From Sphingopyxis solisilvae (GTDB lineage: Bacteria > Pseudomonadota > Alphaproteobacteria > Sphingomonadales > Sphingomonadaceae): a stretch of DNA of 64,000 nt. This document shows, one piece after another, positions 35,529 through 43,586 of the stretch (positions are counted from its first letter, which is position 1; each line of letters opens with the position of its first letter). Under the pieces are notes generated by a model. That model was not told where the DNA came from and made no database searches. It saw only the letters and a program-made list of their open reading frames with translations. The stretch lies in assembly GCF_015475875.1 (NCBI RefSeq), contig NZ_JADKYM010000010.1:62001-126000 (forward strand), in the 5' to 3' direction. The translations under genes and the position numbers were made by a program.

Positions 35529-35653
35529 TTCTCCCCTCCCGCAGGCGGGAGGGGTTGGGGGTGGGCAGCGACGGTGAGAAGACCCACCCCGCTGCGACTA
35601 ACGAACAAGTTCGTAAGTCTCGCTGCCCCTCCCGCCTGCGGGAGGGGAGAGAA
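35529..35653. repeat. four-hairpin palindromic repeat between ubiE and ubiB
   Basis: Both ends are hairpins of CCCCTCCCGC/GCGGGAGGGG; inside are a GGGGTGGG/CCCACCCC pair and an ACGAAC/GTTCGT palindrome. The whole element is symmetrical, about 125 bp. A possible decayed relative is at 2113-2170. Confidence 0.8.
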
Positions 35654-35664
35654 ATGGCATTCGG

Positions 35665-36402
35665 TCATGCCTTCCACCCGCTGTGGATCGCGACCAGCCC
35701 GCCCATTATCGGCTCGACCTTGACCGACGTGAAGCCCGCTTCGCCGATCATCTTCGCAAATTCGGGCATCGGCGGGAAACGGCGGATCGATTCGATCAGG
35801 TAACGATAGCTGTCCTCGTCCTGTGCGATCAGCTTGCCGAGCTTGGGGACGAGGTGGTGCGAATAAGCGTCATAGGCCTGCGCGAAGCCCGGCCATTCGT
35901 TGGTCGAAAATTCGAGGCAGAAAAAGCGCCCGCCATAACGCAGCACGCGGTGCGCTTCTTTCAGCGCCGCGGGAATGTCGGTGACATTGCGGATACCGAA
36001 GGCGATCGTATAGGCATCGAAAAACTGGTCGGGGAACGACAAGGTCTCGGCATTCTGCTCGCTCCACACCAGCGAATCGATACCGCGCTGCGCCGCGCGT
36101 TCCATGCCGACGCCCAGCATGTCGGGGTTGATGTCGGCGACGGTGATGCTGGCGCCCGACGGCTCCATGCGAAACGCGATGTCGCCGGTGCCGCCCGCCA
36201 TGTCGAGGATTGCCTCGCCCGCGCGCGGTTTCACGCGGCGGACGAAGCGGTCTTTCCACAATCGGTGCATGCCGCCCGACATGGCGTCGTTCATGATATC
36301 ATATTTGCGCGCGACGCGGCTGAACACCTCGCCGACCTTGGCGGTTTTCTCGGTCGCGGGAACCTGTTCATAGCCAAAGCTGACGGTTTCGGGGGTGGTC
36401 AT
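35665..36402 (-). CDS. ubiE: ubiquinone/menaquinone biosynthesis C-methyltransferase
   Basis: 245 aa class I SAM methyltransferase acting on the quinone ring. Family signatures: KYDIMNDAMSGGMHRLWKD near residue 35, motif I DMAGGTGDIAF, and the later GIRNVTDIPAAL and RYGGRFFCLEF blocks. The ATG at 36402 (MTTPETVSFG) lies in a 94-bp gap divergent from mutM. The order ubiE-ubiB-coaBC-dut beside mutM is shared by many alphaproteobacteria. Confidence 0.96.
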   Translation of the reverse strand: MTTPETVSFGYEQVPATEKTAKVGEVFSRVARKYDIMNDAMSGGMHRLWKDRFVRRVKPRAGEAILDMAGGTGDIAFRMEPSGASITVADINPDMLGVGMERAAQRGIDSLVWSEQNAETLSFPDQFFDAYTIAFGIRNVTDIPAALKEAHRVLRYGGRFFCLEFSTNEWPGFAQAYDAYSHHLVPKLGKLIAQDEDSYRYLIESIRRFPPMPEFAKMIGEAGFTSVKVEPIMGGLVAIHSGWKA

Positions 36403-36496
36403 CGATCGGGCGCCTTTGCGGGGGAGAAGCGAAGTCTGACCGGCCTTTAGCCAAGGGTTGAAGCGCAGGCAAATGGCGCGTAGCCCGAACCGCGAC

Positions 36497-37309
36497 ATGC
36501 CCGAGCTCCCCGAAGTCGAAACCACCGTCCGCGGCCTGATGCCGCATCTCACCGGCCAGCGGCTGGTGCGCGTGTCGACGCTGCGTCCCGACCTCCGCCG
36601 CCCGTTCCCGGTCGATCTGGCGCAGCGGCTGACCGGATCGATCGTCACTGGGCTCACGCGCCGCGCCAAATATGGCATCATCGCGACCGACCGCGGCGAC
36701 CATATGATCTTTCATCTCGGCATGTCGGGCAGCTGGCGGATCGGCGCGGGCGAGCCCGGCAAGCACGACCATCTGCTGATCGACACCGCCGCGGGGCAGC
36801 GGCTGATGCTCCATGATCCGCGGCGGTTCGGGTCGGTGGATCTGGTCGCGGGCGATCCGCTGACAGGCTTTCCGGCCTTTGTCACCCTCGGTCCCGAACC
36901 CCTGTCCGACGCTTTCGACGCCGCCTATCTTGGCCGCGCCCTCGCGGGGCGCCGTGCGCCGATCAAGGCGATGCTGCTCGACCAGACGATCGTCGCGGGG
37001 CTCGGCAATATCTATGTGTGCGAGGCGCTCAACATGGCGCGCATCCATCCGGCTAAACCCGCCGCCGACGTCTCGCGCGCCAAACTCGCGGGACTGGTCC
37101 CGGCCATCAAGGCGGTGCTCGAGGCATCGATCGCGGCGGGCGGCTCGACGCTGCGCGATTATAAACAGCCCGACGGCGAACTTGGCTATTTCGCCAAGGA
37201 CTGGCGCGTCTATGGCCGCGAGGGCGAGGCGTGCGCATGCGGCGGCCCGATCGCGCGGATCGTCCAGAGCGGACGTTCGACCTTCTACTGCCCGAAATGC
37301 CAGCGGTGA
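36497..37309 (+). CDS. mutM: formamidopyrimidine-DNA glycosylase
   Basis: 270 aa repair enzyme for 8-oxoguanine and formamidopyrimidines. It must begin MPELPEVET because the processed N-terminal proline is the catalytic nucleophile, which fixes the start at 36497. The DNA-binding zinc finger at the C-terminus is C-x2-C...C-x2-C (CAC/G..., CPKC). The length fits. It is divergent from ubiE and followed by rpsT and dnaA. Confidence 0.97.
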   Translation: MPELPEVETTVRGLMPHLTGQRLVRVSTLRPDLRRPFPVDLAQRLTGSIVTGLTRRAKYGIIATDRGDHMIFHLGMSGSWRIGAGEPGKHDHLLIDTAAGQRLMLHDPRRFGSVDLVAGDPLTGFPAFVTLGPEPLSDAFDAAYLGRALAGRRAPIKAMLLDQTIVAGLGNIYVCEALNMARIHPAKPAADVSRAKLAGLVPAIKAVLEASIAAGGSTLRDYKQPDGELGYFAKDWRVYGREGEACACGGPIARIVQSGRSTFYCPKCQR

Positions 37310-37333
37310 CGCGCGCATCTGCCGCAAAAATGA

Positions 37334-37362
37334 TTGACCAATGGGGACTGTCTGGCTATGCG
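37334..37362 (+). promoter_or_regulatory. candidate sigma-70 promoter for rpsT
   Basis: TTGACC and TATGCG separated by 17 bp, about 134 bp before the rpsT start. The spacing is optimal and the boxes are close to consensus. Confidence 0.5.
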
Positions 37363-37495
37363 CGCACCCTTCGAGCAGGGTCCGGGCTACCGGAACCGGC
37401 CGTATCCGGACATTGATTCGCCTCCTTGCGCGATTCGGCTGCTCCGGTGACGCTGCGCTCCGACTGACTTAGACCGTTTGGAAACCGAGGAATTT

Positions 37496-37759
37496 ATGGC
37501 CAATACGCCGCAGGCAAAAAAGCGCATCCGCCGCAACACCGCGCGCACCATCGTGAACAAGAATCGCGTTTCGCGCATTCGCACGCTGGTGAAGAAGGTC
37601 GAGAATGCGATCGCTGCCGGTGACAAGGATGCCGCTGCCACGGCGCTGAAGGCCGCCCAGCCCGAAATGGCGCGCGGCGTCGCCAAGGGCGTGCTGCACA
37701 AGAACACCGTGGCGCGCAAATATTCGCGCCTGACCAAGAGCGTGAACCAGCTCGCCTGA
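37496..37759 (+). CDS. rpsT: 30S ribosomal protein S20
   Basis: 87 aa, typical length. Starts [21 protein letters not shown], the S20 signature, and is Lys/Arg-rich throughout. GAGG lies just upstream of the ATG at 37496; an in-frame TTG at 37478 would give an atypical extension. It is followed by a strong terminator and then dnaA, as in many alphaproteobacteria. Confidence 0.97.
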   Translation: MANTPQAKKRIRRNTARTIVNKNRVSRIRTLVKKVENAIAAGDKDAAATALKAAQPEMARGVAKGVLHKNTVARKYSRLTKSVNQLA

Positions 37760-37781
37760 TTCCGCTGTCCCGAAAGGGAAC

Positions 37782-37820
37782 AAAAAAGACCCGCGGCGCG
37801 CTGCCGGCGGGTCTTTTTTT
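37782..37820 (+). terminator. rho-independent terminator after rpsT
   Basis: A6 then GACCCGC, a GC-rich loop, GCGGGTC and T7 form a symmetrical hairpin 23 bp after the rpsT stop. Confidence 0.9.
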
Positions 37821-37859
37821 GTGCCCGCGATTGTGACGCCACGATGGCAATAATGTTGC

Positions 37860-37888
37860 ATCGCGGTAAGTGACGGATTTACCGCGAT
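37860..37888. promoter_or_regulatory. 10-bp inverted repeat upstream of dnaA
   Basis: ATCGCGGTAA and TTACCGCGAT flank a 9-bp spacer. A third TTTACC lies right after. Perfect symmetry in a non-coding, AT-richer region suggests a protein-binding site for dnaA control. Confidence 0.5.
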
Positions 37889-38092
37889 TCGTTTACCACG
37901 CCCGCGAAGTGGCTGGTTAAATCACTGTAAAACAAATACAAATATGTTATTTGACGCAAATCCGGCGACCCCGGCGAGTCAAGATTTTTATTTCAGTATT
38001 TTTACATTGCTGCCCCTTGATCGACTCGGCGTGCCCTGACTAGACAAGGGGGTCGTCGGCCTTCGCTGGCGGCCGCCACATCGACATGATTC
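37886..38092. promoter_or_regulatory. cluster of four GANTC sites upstream of dnaA
   Basis: GANTC occurs at 37886 (GATTC), 37976 (GAGTC), 38023 (GACTC) and 38088 (GATTC), dense for GC-rich DNA. In Caulobacter the CcrM methyltransferase acts on GANTC, and methylation affects dnaA transcription. The same idea may apply here. Confidence 0.45.
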
Positions 38093-38168
38093 ACGCTTTG
38101 TCGGGCCGATCGGTCCGGGAAGGACGCTTGCGCCTGCTGCGCGGGCCGGATCGGCATGTGACGCGGCC

Positions 38169-38200
38169 GGGGGGAGTGCGGGGGCAGGGGGATCAGGGGG
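38169..38200 (+). promoter_or_regulatory. potential G-quadruplex directly before dnaA start codon
   Basis: Four G-runs of 6, 5, 5 and 5 with loops of 5, 2 and 4 bases lie on the coding strand and end 9 nt before the GTG start at 38210. No Shine-Dalgarno of the usual kind is visible apart from these G-runs. Confidence 0.55.
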
Positions 38201-38209
38201 CAGTGCGGC

Positions 38210-39622
38210 GTGGCGGAAAGCGGGAATCGGGATGGATATGGCGCGGGCGACAAGGCGATGAGCGGCGATGCCGCGACGCTGTGGCCGCGTGTCGCCGAAG
38301 GGCTGCGCCGTGACCTCGGCGCCCGCACCTTCGACCATTGGCTGAAACCCGTGCGGTTTGCCGATTTTTGCACCTTGTCGGGCGTCGTCACGCTCGAAAC
38401 CGCCAGCCGTTTTTCGGCCAACTGGATCAATGAACGCTTCGGCGACCGCCTCGAACTGGCGTGGCGCCAGCAGCTGCCCGCGGTGCGCAGCGTCACCGTA
38501 CGTGGCGGCGCCGCGGCGAGCGAGCGCGCCGCAGCGCTCGCCCACCCGCCGCTGCCCGCGTTCGACACGTCGGCGACGCAACCTGCCGCCAATCCGGCGC
38601 TGCTCGGGTTCGATCCGCGCCTGTCGTTCGAGCGCTTCGTGATCGCGCGCTCGAACATTCTCGCGGCCAACGCCGCGCGCCGCATGGCGATGGTCGAAGC
38701 GCCGCAATTCAACCCGCTCTATCTCTGCTCGGGAACCGGCCAGGGCAAGACGCACCTGCTCCAGGCGATCGCGCAGGATTATGCCCGGGCGCATCCGACC
38801 GCGACCATCATCCTGATGTCGGCGGAAAAATTCATGCTCGAATTTGTCGGCGCGATGCGTGGCGGCGACATGATGGCGTTCAAGGCGCGGCTGCGCGCCG
38901 CCGACCTGCTGCTGCTCGACGACCTGCAATTCGTCATCGGCAAGAATTCGACGCAGGAAGAATTGCTCCACACGATCGATGACCTGATGACTGCGGGCAA
39001 GCGGCTGGTGGTCACCGCCGACCGCCCACCCGCGATGCTCGACGGGGTCGAGGCGCGGCTGCTGTCGCGCCTGGCGGGCGGGCTTGTCGCCGATATCGAG
39101 GCGCCCGAGGACGACCTGCGCGAACGCATCATCCGCCAGCGGCTGGCCGCGATGCCGATGGTCGAGGTGCCCGACGATGTCGTCGCCTATCTGGTCAAAC
39201 ATTTCACCCGCAACATCCGCGAGCTCGAAGGCGCGCTCAACAAACTGCTCGCCTATGCCGCGCTCACCGGGACGACGATCGACCTTCGGCTCGCCGAGGA
39301 TCGGCTGGCAGAAAATGTCCGCTGCGCGCGGCCGCGGATCACGATCGAGGAAATCCAGCGCGCGGTCTGCGCGCACTATCGGCTCGACAAGTCGGAAATG
39401 GCGTCGAAGCGCCGCGTCCGCGCCGTCGCCCGCCCGCGCCAGGTCGCGATGTACCTCGCCAAGGAACTGACGCCGCGCTCCTATCCCGAAATCGGGCGCC
39501 GTTTCGGCGGCCGTGATCATAGCACGGTGATCCACGCGGTTCGCACCGTCGAGGCGCTGCGCGTCGCCGATAGCGAACTCGACGCCGAGATTGCCGCGAT
39601 CCGGCGCAGTTTGAACAGCTGA
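38210..39622 (+). CDS. dnaA: chromosomal replication initiator protein DnaA
   Basis: 470 aa. Domain I is around 20-90 (LWPRVAEGLRRDLG...), followed by a linker rich in Ala/Pro, the AAA+ domain with Walker A GTGQGKTH (175-182) and Walker B LLLLDDLQF, and the domain IV DNA-binding signature FGGRDHSTVIHA. GTG at 38210 is used; an internal ATG at 38258 (MSGDAATLW) is a possible alternative start. The protein starts replication at oriC and acts as a transcription regulator. It follows rpsT. Confidence 0.96.
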   Translation: MAESGNRDGYGAGDKAMSGDAATLWPRVAEGLRRDLGARTFDHWLKPVRFADFCTLSGVVTLETASRFSANWINERFGDRLELAWRQQLPAVRSVTVRGGAAASERAAALAHPPLPAFDTSATQPAANPALLGFDPRLSFERFVIARSNILAANAARRMAMVEAPQFNPLYLCSGTGQGKTHLLQAIAQDYARAHPTATIILMSAEKFMLEFVGAMRGGDMMAFKARLRAADLLLLDDLQFVIGKNSTQEELLHTIDDLMTAGKRLVVTADRPPAMLDGVEARLLSRLAGGLVADIEAPEDDLRERIIRQRLAAMPMVEVPDDVVAYLVKHFTRNIRELEGALNKLLAYAALTGTTIDLRLAEDRLAENVRCARPRITIEEIQRAVCAHYRLDKSEMASKRRVRAVARPRQVAMYLAKELTPRSYPEIGRRFGGRDHSTVIHAVRTVEALRVADSELDAEIAAIRRSLNS

Positions 39623-39652
39623 TCCACAGGGTTATTCCCGCAACTGTCCACA
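39620..39652. promoter_or_regulatory. two weak DnaA-box-like sites after dnaA
   Basis: TGATCCACA at 39620 (one mismatch to TTATCCACA) and CTGTCCACA at 39644 (two mismatches). Their position just past the gene is suggestive, but the match is weak and no cluster is present. Confidence 0.25.
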
Positions 39653-39687
39653 AGGCGGAGAGCCGATCTCAAGACGGCTGCGACAAG

Positions 39688-40230
39688 TTAGCCGGTGACC
39701 GCGGTCGCCATCAATTGTCCGGTGCCGGTCAGCGCGTAACGGCTTGCCGGTGGCCGCAGGTCCAGTAATTCGCGCCGCACCAGCCCTTGTTCTCCCAGCG
39801 CCGACAGCCCCTGCGACAGAGCGCGCGGGGTCGCAGGGGCGAGCAGGCGTGACAGCGCGTTAAAGCGGTCGTGGCCCGCGCTGATCCCGGCCACCAAGGG
39901 AAGGCTCCATCGCGTCGTCGCGCCGGGCGGCAGGCCGATCTTGCTCTGTGCCGCAGCGATCGTCGCGGCGCGCGCGGCGGCGGCTTTGCCCGCTTCGGTG
40001 AGGATATATTCGGGGCGCAGCGGGTGGCCGTGGCCGGGGTTGCGCTGGACCCAGCCGATCGTCGCCGCGGCGCTCAGGGTGCGCGTCAGGCTGTCGCGCG
40101 AAAGCCCAAGCCGGTGGAGCAGCTCGACGAACCGCGCGCCGCGATGCGCCCCCAGATCGGCGAGCAGCGGCACCAGCCAGCGGTGGCTGCCGAGCTGGAG
40201 CAGGAGCGGAACGGGTGTGCTTGACGGCAT
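39688..40230 (-). CDS. tandem winged-helix transcriptional regulator (HxlR-like)
   Basis: 180 aa with two winged-helix units in series: one at about residues 10-85 (WLVPLLADLGAHRGARFVELL ... LSRDSLTRTLSAAATIGWVQR), the other at about 105-178 (WSLPLVAGIS... RFNALSR ... SQGLSALGEQGLVRR). HxlR proteins usually have one such domain and dimerise, so this looks like a fused dimer. The ATG at 40230 is preferred over a TTG at 40236. It is divergent from the VOC protein gene, across a repeat. Confidence 0.75.
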   Translation of the reverse strand: MPSSTPVPLLLQLGSHRWLVPLLADLGAHRGARFVELLHRLGLSRDSLTRTLSAAATIGWVQRNPGHGHPLRPEYILTEAGKAAAARAATIAAAQSKIGLPPGATTRWSLPLVAGISAGHDRFNALSRLLAPATPRALSQGLSALGEQGLVRRELLDLRPPASRYALTGTGQLMATAVTG

Positions 40231-40300
40231 TTGCAACTAACTATACAAATCGGACCGTTGAGGCAAGGGGATTGGAGTTCTGGCGCTGATTCTCGAGCAC

Positions 40301-40386
40301 CGTCATTGCGAGCGCAGCGAAGCAATCCAGAGCGGGTTTGCGCCTACTCTGGATTGCCGCGTCGCCTTCGGTTCCTCGCAATGACG
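40301..40386. repeat. palindromic repeat, family B (copy 1)
   Basis: Begins CGTCATTGCGAGCGCAGCGA and ends CTCGCAATGACG, with inner CAATCCAGAG/CTCTGGATTG arms. Family copies lie at 45887-45971 and 59671-59766. Confidence 0.85.
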
Positions 40387-40430
40387 ACTGCAAGGGCGGG
40401 AACGCGGTTTTTCAGAAAGGGAGCAACCAC

Positions 40431-40805
40431 ATGACAATCGAATTCGGATCCGAACTCACCTGTTCGATGGGGGTGACCGACATGACTGCGGCGATCGCCT
40501 GGTACGAGCGCGTGATGCACTGCAAATTGCTCTACCGCGCCGACGAGATCGGCTGGTGCGAGCTGGCGACCCCGATGGCGGGGGTCAATATCGGGCTCAG
40601 CCAGGTTGAGAGCGTCGTGCAGGGCGGCGGTGCGACCAATGTGTTCGAGGTCGCCGACATCGACGCGGCCAAGGCGCATCTCGACGCCGAGGGGGTGCGG
40701 CAGGATGGCGATATCCAGCACATCCCCGGCATGGTGAAACTGATCACCTTCTACGATCCCGACGGCAATGCGTTCATGTTTTCGCGCTCGGAAATGGCGG
40801 CATGA
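40431..40805 (+). CDS. VOC (glyoxalase/bleomycin-resistance-type) family protein
   Basis: 124 aa. It has the beta-alpha-beta-beta-beta pattern of the vicinal-oxygen-chelate fold: VTDMTAAIAWYERVM at the start and ITFYDPDGNAFMFS near the end, the common metal-site and substrate-loop blocks. The ATG at 40431 has GGGAG 8 nt upstream. The stop overlaps the next gene by ATGA. The function is unknown and could be a small-molecule lyase, isomerase or binding protein. Confidence 0.85.
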   Translation: MTIEFGSELTCSMGVTDMTAAIAWYERVMHCKLLYRADEIGWCELATPMAGVNIGLSQVESVVQGGGATNVFEVADIDAAKAHLDAEGVRQDGDIQHIPGMVKLITFYDPDGNAFMFSRSEMAA

Positions 40806-41287
40806 CGGCGCAGTGGGGGATCGCGGCGCTGCTGGCGATTGCGGCCCCCGCGGCGACCGAGGATCCGGTACCGTCGCTGGCCGCATGGCACGGAACATGG
40901 ACCGGCGAAGGCACGGCGTTCGGAAAAGCGGCGATCGCGACGCTGGTGATCAAGCCGGCGCCCGACAGCGACGCGACGGCGCTCGCCTATCGACTGGCGG
41001 TGCCCGGCACGACGCCGATCGAATATGCGGCGGAAGCGATTTGCCGCGTCGATGCCAAGGGCCGGGTGCGCGGCAACTGGACCGACAATAGGGGCCGGAC
41101 ACGCCCGATCGGCGGGCGCGTGGCCGGGTCCGAATGGCACAATCATTGGGGCAGCGCCGACATAGAAATTGGCCGCTCCACCTATGTACTGGAAACGCCC
41201 GACCGGATGGTTGTCACCGATTCGGTGCTGCAGGATGACGGCAGCTGGTGCGTCTTTGCGACGCTGCGCTTTCGACGAACGGCCTGA
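40802..41287 (+). CDS. small exported protein of unknown function
   Basis: 161 aa with an N-terminal hydrophobic segment (WGIAALLAIAAPAATED) that looks like a signal peptide. The mature part is beta-strand-like, with blocks GTWTGEGTAFGKAAIA, RGNWTDNRGR and a C-terminal WCVFATLRFRR, reminiscent of small lipocalin-like or DUF1579-type proteins. I do not recognise it firmly. It overlaps the VOC gene by 4 nt. Confidence 0.65.
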   Translation: MTAQWGIAALLAIAAPAATEDPVPSLAAWHGTWTGEGTAFGKAAIATLVIKPAPDSDATALAYRLAVPGTTPIEYAAEAICRVDAKGRVRGNWTDNRGRTRPIGGRVAGSEWHNHWGSADIEIGRSTYVLETPDRMVVTDSVLQDDGSWCVFATLRFRRTA

Positions 41288-41323
41288 AAACCGGCGCTTT
41301 CTTTTGCTCCGAATCGCGCGGAC

Positions 41324-41385
41324 AAAAAAAGAGGGCCGGGACTTGCGTCCCGGCCCAGCCTTTCAGGCTCTCCCCTCCTGAAACT
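41324..41385 (-). ncRNA. candidate small RNA or terminal hairpin pair (minus strand)
   Basis: Reading on the minus strand: a TTTCAGG/CCTGAAA stem with loop AGGGGAGAG, then a perfect 10-bp stem GGGCCGGGAC/GTCCCGGCCC with a 4-nt loop, followed by a T-rich tail (A7 on the plus strand). This is the look of a short RNA with an intrinsic terminator. The 5' end is not visible; AT-rich sequence near 41400 may hold a promoter. It may also terminate transcripts from amtB. Confidence 0.4.
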
Positions 41386-41519
41386 GTTGACGCAATGAAT
41401 GCCATATTAATGTCATGTTGGGAAGGCCTAAATTTGCGGCAAGCCTGCCTGTTTATTGTGCACCGCAGCGTGGTGGCGCACAGGTCCGATCCGGCTGTTT
41501 CGACGGGTCGCCAACGGAC

Positions 41520-41568
41520 AAAAAATGGCCGGGACATACGCCCCGGCCAGTGGTTCGCAGGAGGAACC
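41520..41568 (-). terminator. terminator of amtB with an upstream CTCCTGC-loop hairpin
   Basis: On the minus strand TGGCCGGG/CCCGGCCA (41526-41549) is followed by T6. Just upstream, GGTTC/GAACC (41552-41568) closes a loop reading CTCCTGC, complementary to Shine-Dalgarno sequences, as in some alphaproteobacterial regulatory RNAs. The pair lies 65-114 nt after the amtB stop. A 3'-UTR-derived small RNA is possible. Confidence 0.65.
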
Positions 41569-41633
41569 CGGTGAGGACCCCGCCGCCGTCTTTTGAAAGG
41601 AGAGAGACGTGCGGCGACGGGTATCCTGTCTCG

Positions 41634-43010
41634 TCAATAATTATAGGCGCGTTCGCCATGCTCGCCGAGGTCGAGCCCTTCGCGCTCCACCTCTTCGGCG
41701 ACGCGGCCGCCGGTGACCAGTTTGGCGATATAGAAGGCGATGGCCGAACCGACGCCCGACCACAGGATCGCGACGAGGACTGACTTGACCTGGATCCACA
41801 GCTGGGTGCCAAGGACATAATCGTCGCCCGCCGGCCCGCCGAGCGCGGTCAGCATGGTGAAGGCGGTCAGGACCGATCCGATGATGCCACCGAGGCCATG
41901 GATGCCGAACACGTCGAGCGAATCGTCGAAGCCGAGCTTGGGCTTGATCTTCATCACGAACCAGCAGCAGACGACCCCGGCAATCGCGCCGAGCAGGATC
42001 GCGCCGAACGGACCCGCGTTACCCGCGGCCGGCGTGACCGCGACCAGGCCGGCGATCGCCCCCGAACAGGCGCCGAGCAGCGAACCCTTGTGGCCGAGTG
42101 CGCGTTCGGTGAGCATCCAGAACAGGACACCGGCGGCGGTGGCGGTGAAGGTGTTGATCAGCGCAAGTCCGGCCGACCCGTTGGCTTCGAGCGCCGACCC
42201 GGCGTTAAAGCCGAACCAGCCCACCCACAGCAGCCCGGTGCCGATCAAGGTCATGGTCAGCGAGTGCGGCGCCATGATCTCTTTCTGGTAACCGGTGCGT
42301 TTGCCGATGATGAAACAGCCGACCAATGCCGCGATGCCCGCGTTGATGTGAACGACGGTGCCGCCCGCAAAATCGAGCGCGCCCCAGCCAAAGATCAGCC
42401 CGGTCGTCGCCTCGTCGGCGCCTTCGTACCACACCATATGCGCGATCGGATAATAGACGATCGTCAGCCAGATGACGGCAAAAACCATCACCGCCGAAAA
42501 CTTCATGCGTTCGACAAGACCGCCAAGCACCAGGGCGACGGTGATCGCCGAGAAGGTCATCTGGAATGCGATAAAGACGAATTCGGGAATTTCGAAACCT
42601 TCCGAAAAGGTCGCCGCCGTCGTGTCCTGGGTGACTCCGGCCAGGAAGAATTTGCCCGTTGAAATAAACCGGTTGGCGTCGCCGCCGAACGACAGGCCGA
42701 ATCCGTAGATCACCCACAGGATCATCGCGAGGCTGGCCACGGCGATGATCTGGGTCAGCACCGACGCCATGTTCTTGGTGCGGACAAGGCCACCATAAAA
42801 CAGCGCGAGGCCAGGGACGATCATCGCCATTACCAATATGGTCGCGACGATCATCCAGGCGGTATCGCCCTTGTCGACTACGGCCGTGACTGTTTCTTCG
42901 GCCACTTCGGTCGCCGCCTCCGCGGCTTCCTGCGCCCACACGGGCATTGCGGCGAACAGCGCGAGGCCGGCGGCCCCCGCGGTCGCCGCCGTCTTTGTCA
43001 TGAAGTTCAT
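41634..43010 (-). CDS. amtB: ammonium transporter
   Basis: 458 aa Amt/Rh-type channel with a signal peptide (MNFMTKTAATAG... ending VWAQ) and eleven transmembrane helices. Signature blocks are MILWVIYGFGLSFGG, the pore region ALDFAGGTVVHINAGIAALVG and DDSLDVFGIHGLGGIIG, with the two pore histidines. The ATG at 43010 is preceded by GGGGG; an ATG at 43028 overlaps the glnK stop. It forms an operon with glnK, whose PII protein blocks the channel under nitrogen sufficiency. Confidence 0.97.
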   Translation of the reverse strand: MNFMTKTAATAGAAGLALFAAMPVWAQEAAEAATEVAEETVTAVVDKGDTAWMIVATILVMAMIVPGLALFYGGLVRTKNMASVLTQIIAVASLAMILWVIYGFGLSFGGDANRFISTGKFFLAGVTQDTTAATFSEGFEIPEFVFIAFQMTFSAITVALVLGGLVERMKFSAVMVFAVIWLTIVYYPIAHMVWYEGADEATTGLIFGWGALDFAGGTVVHINAGIAALVGCFIIGKRTGYQKEIMAPHSLTMTLIGTGLLWVGWFGFNAGSALEANGSAGLALINTFTATAAGVLFWMLTERALGHKGSLLGACSGAIAGLVAVTPAAGNAGPFGAILLGAIAGVVCCWFVMKIKPKLGFDDSLDVFGIHGLGGIIGSVLTAFTMLTALGGPAGDDYVLGTQLWIQVKSVLVAILWSGVGSAIAFYIAKLVTGGRVAEEVEREGLDLGEHGERAYNY

Positions 43011-43027
43011 TGCTTCCCCCTTCGTCA

Positions 43028-43381
<354 letters not shown>

Positions 43382-43400
43382 TTATGGCACCATGTTGCAG

Positions 43401-43416
43401 TGCAACAGCCGTGCCA
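43401..43416 (-). promoter_or_regulatory. sigma-54 promoter of glnK-amtB
   Basis: On the minus strand TGGCACGGCTGTTGCA matches the -24/-12 consensus (TGGCAC-N5-TTGCA) with correct GG-to-GC spacing. Its downstream edge is 34 bp from the glnK start. Confidence 0.85.
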
Positions 43417-43511
43417 GATTGCGCGCGGGGCAGAAAAATTAACATTTTGTGACGACTTGGGAGGTCAATGGCAAAGAATCGGTCGTTTGCTGGGCAATGG
43501 AGGCAAGGAAT

Positions 43512-43528
43512 TGCCTAAAATTTAGGCA
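43512..43528. promoter_or_regulatory. palindrome upstream of the sigma-54 promoter (possible NtrC site)
   Basis: TGCCTAAA-A-TTTAGGCA is a perfect 17-bp palindrome about 100 bp upstream of the promoter, the usual location of an NtrC enhancer. The form resembles NtrC sites (GCAC-N-AT-rich-GTGC) only loosely. Confidence 0.5.
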
Positions 43529-43586
43529 GTGCGGTTCACTTGTGATGGGCTTATCGGACATGGGAAATGGCTGGTTTCGGCCATTG

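Noticed and set aside
37821-38209. oriC at the dnaA gene
   Set aside because: AT-rich sequence is present but no cluster of DnaA boxes was found. Only two weak matches lie after the gene.
43385-43399. A second sigma-54-like sequence on the plus strand (TGGCACC...TTGCA)
   Set aside because: The GG-to-GC spacing is one base short and it points away from glnK.
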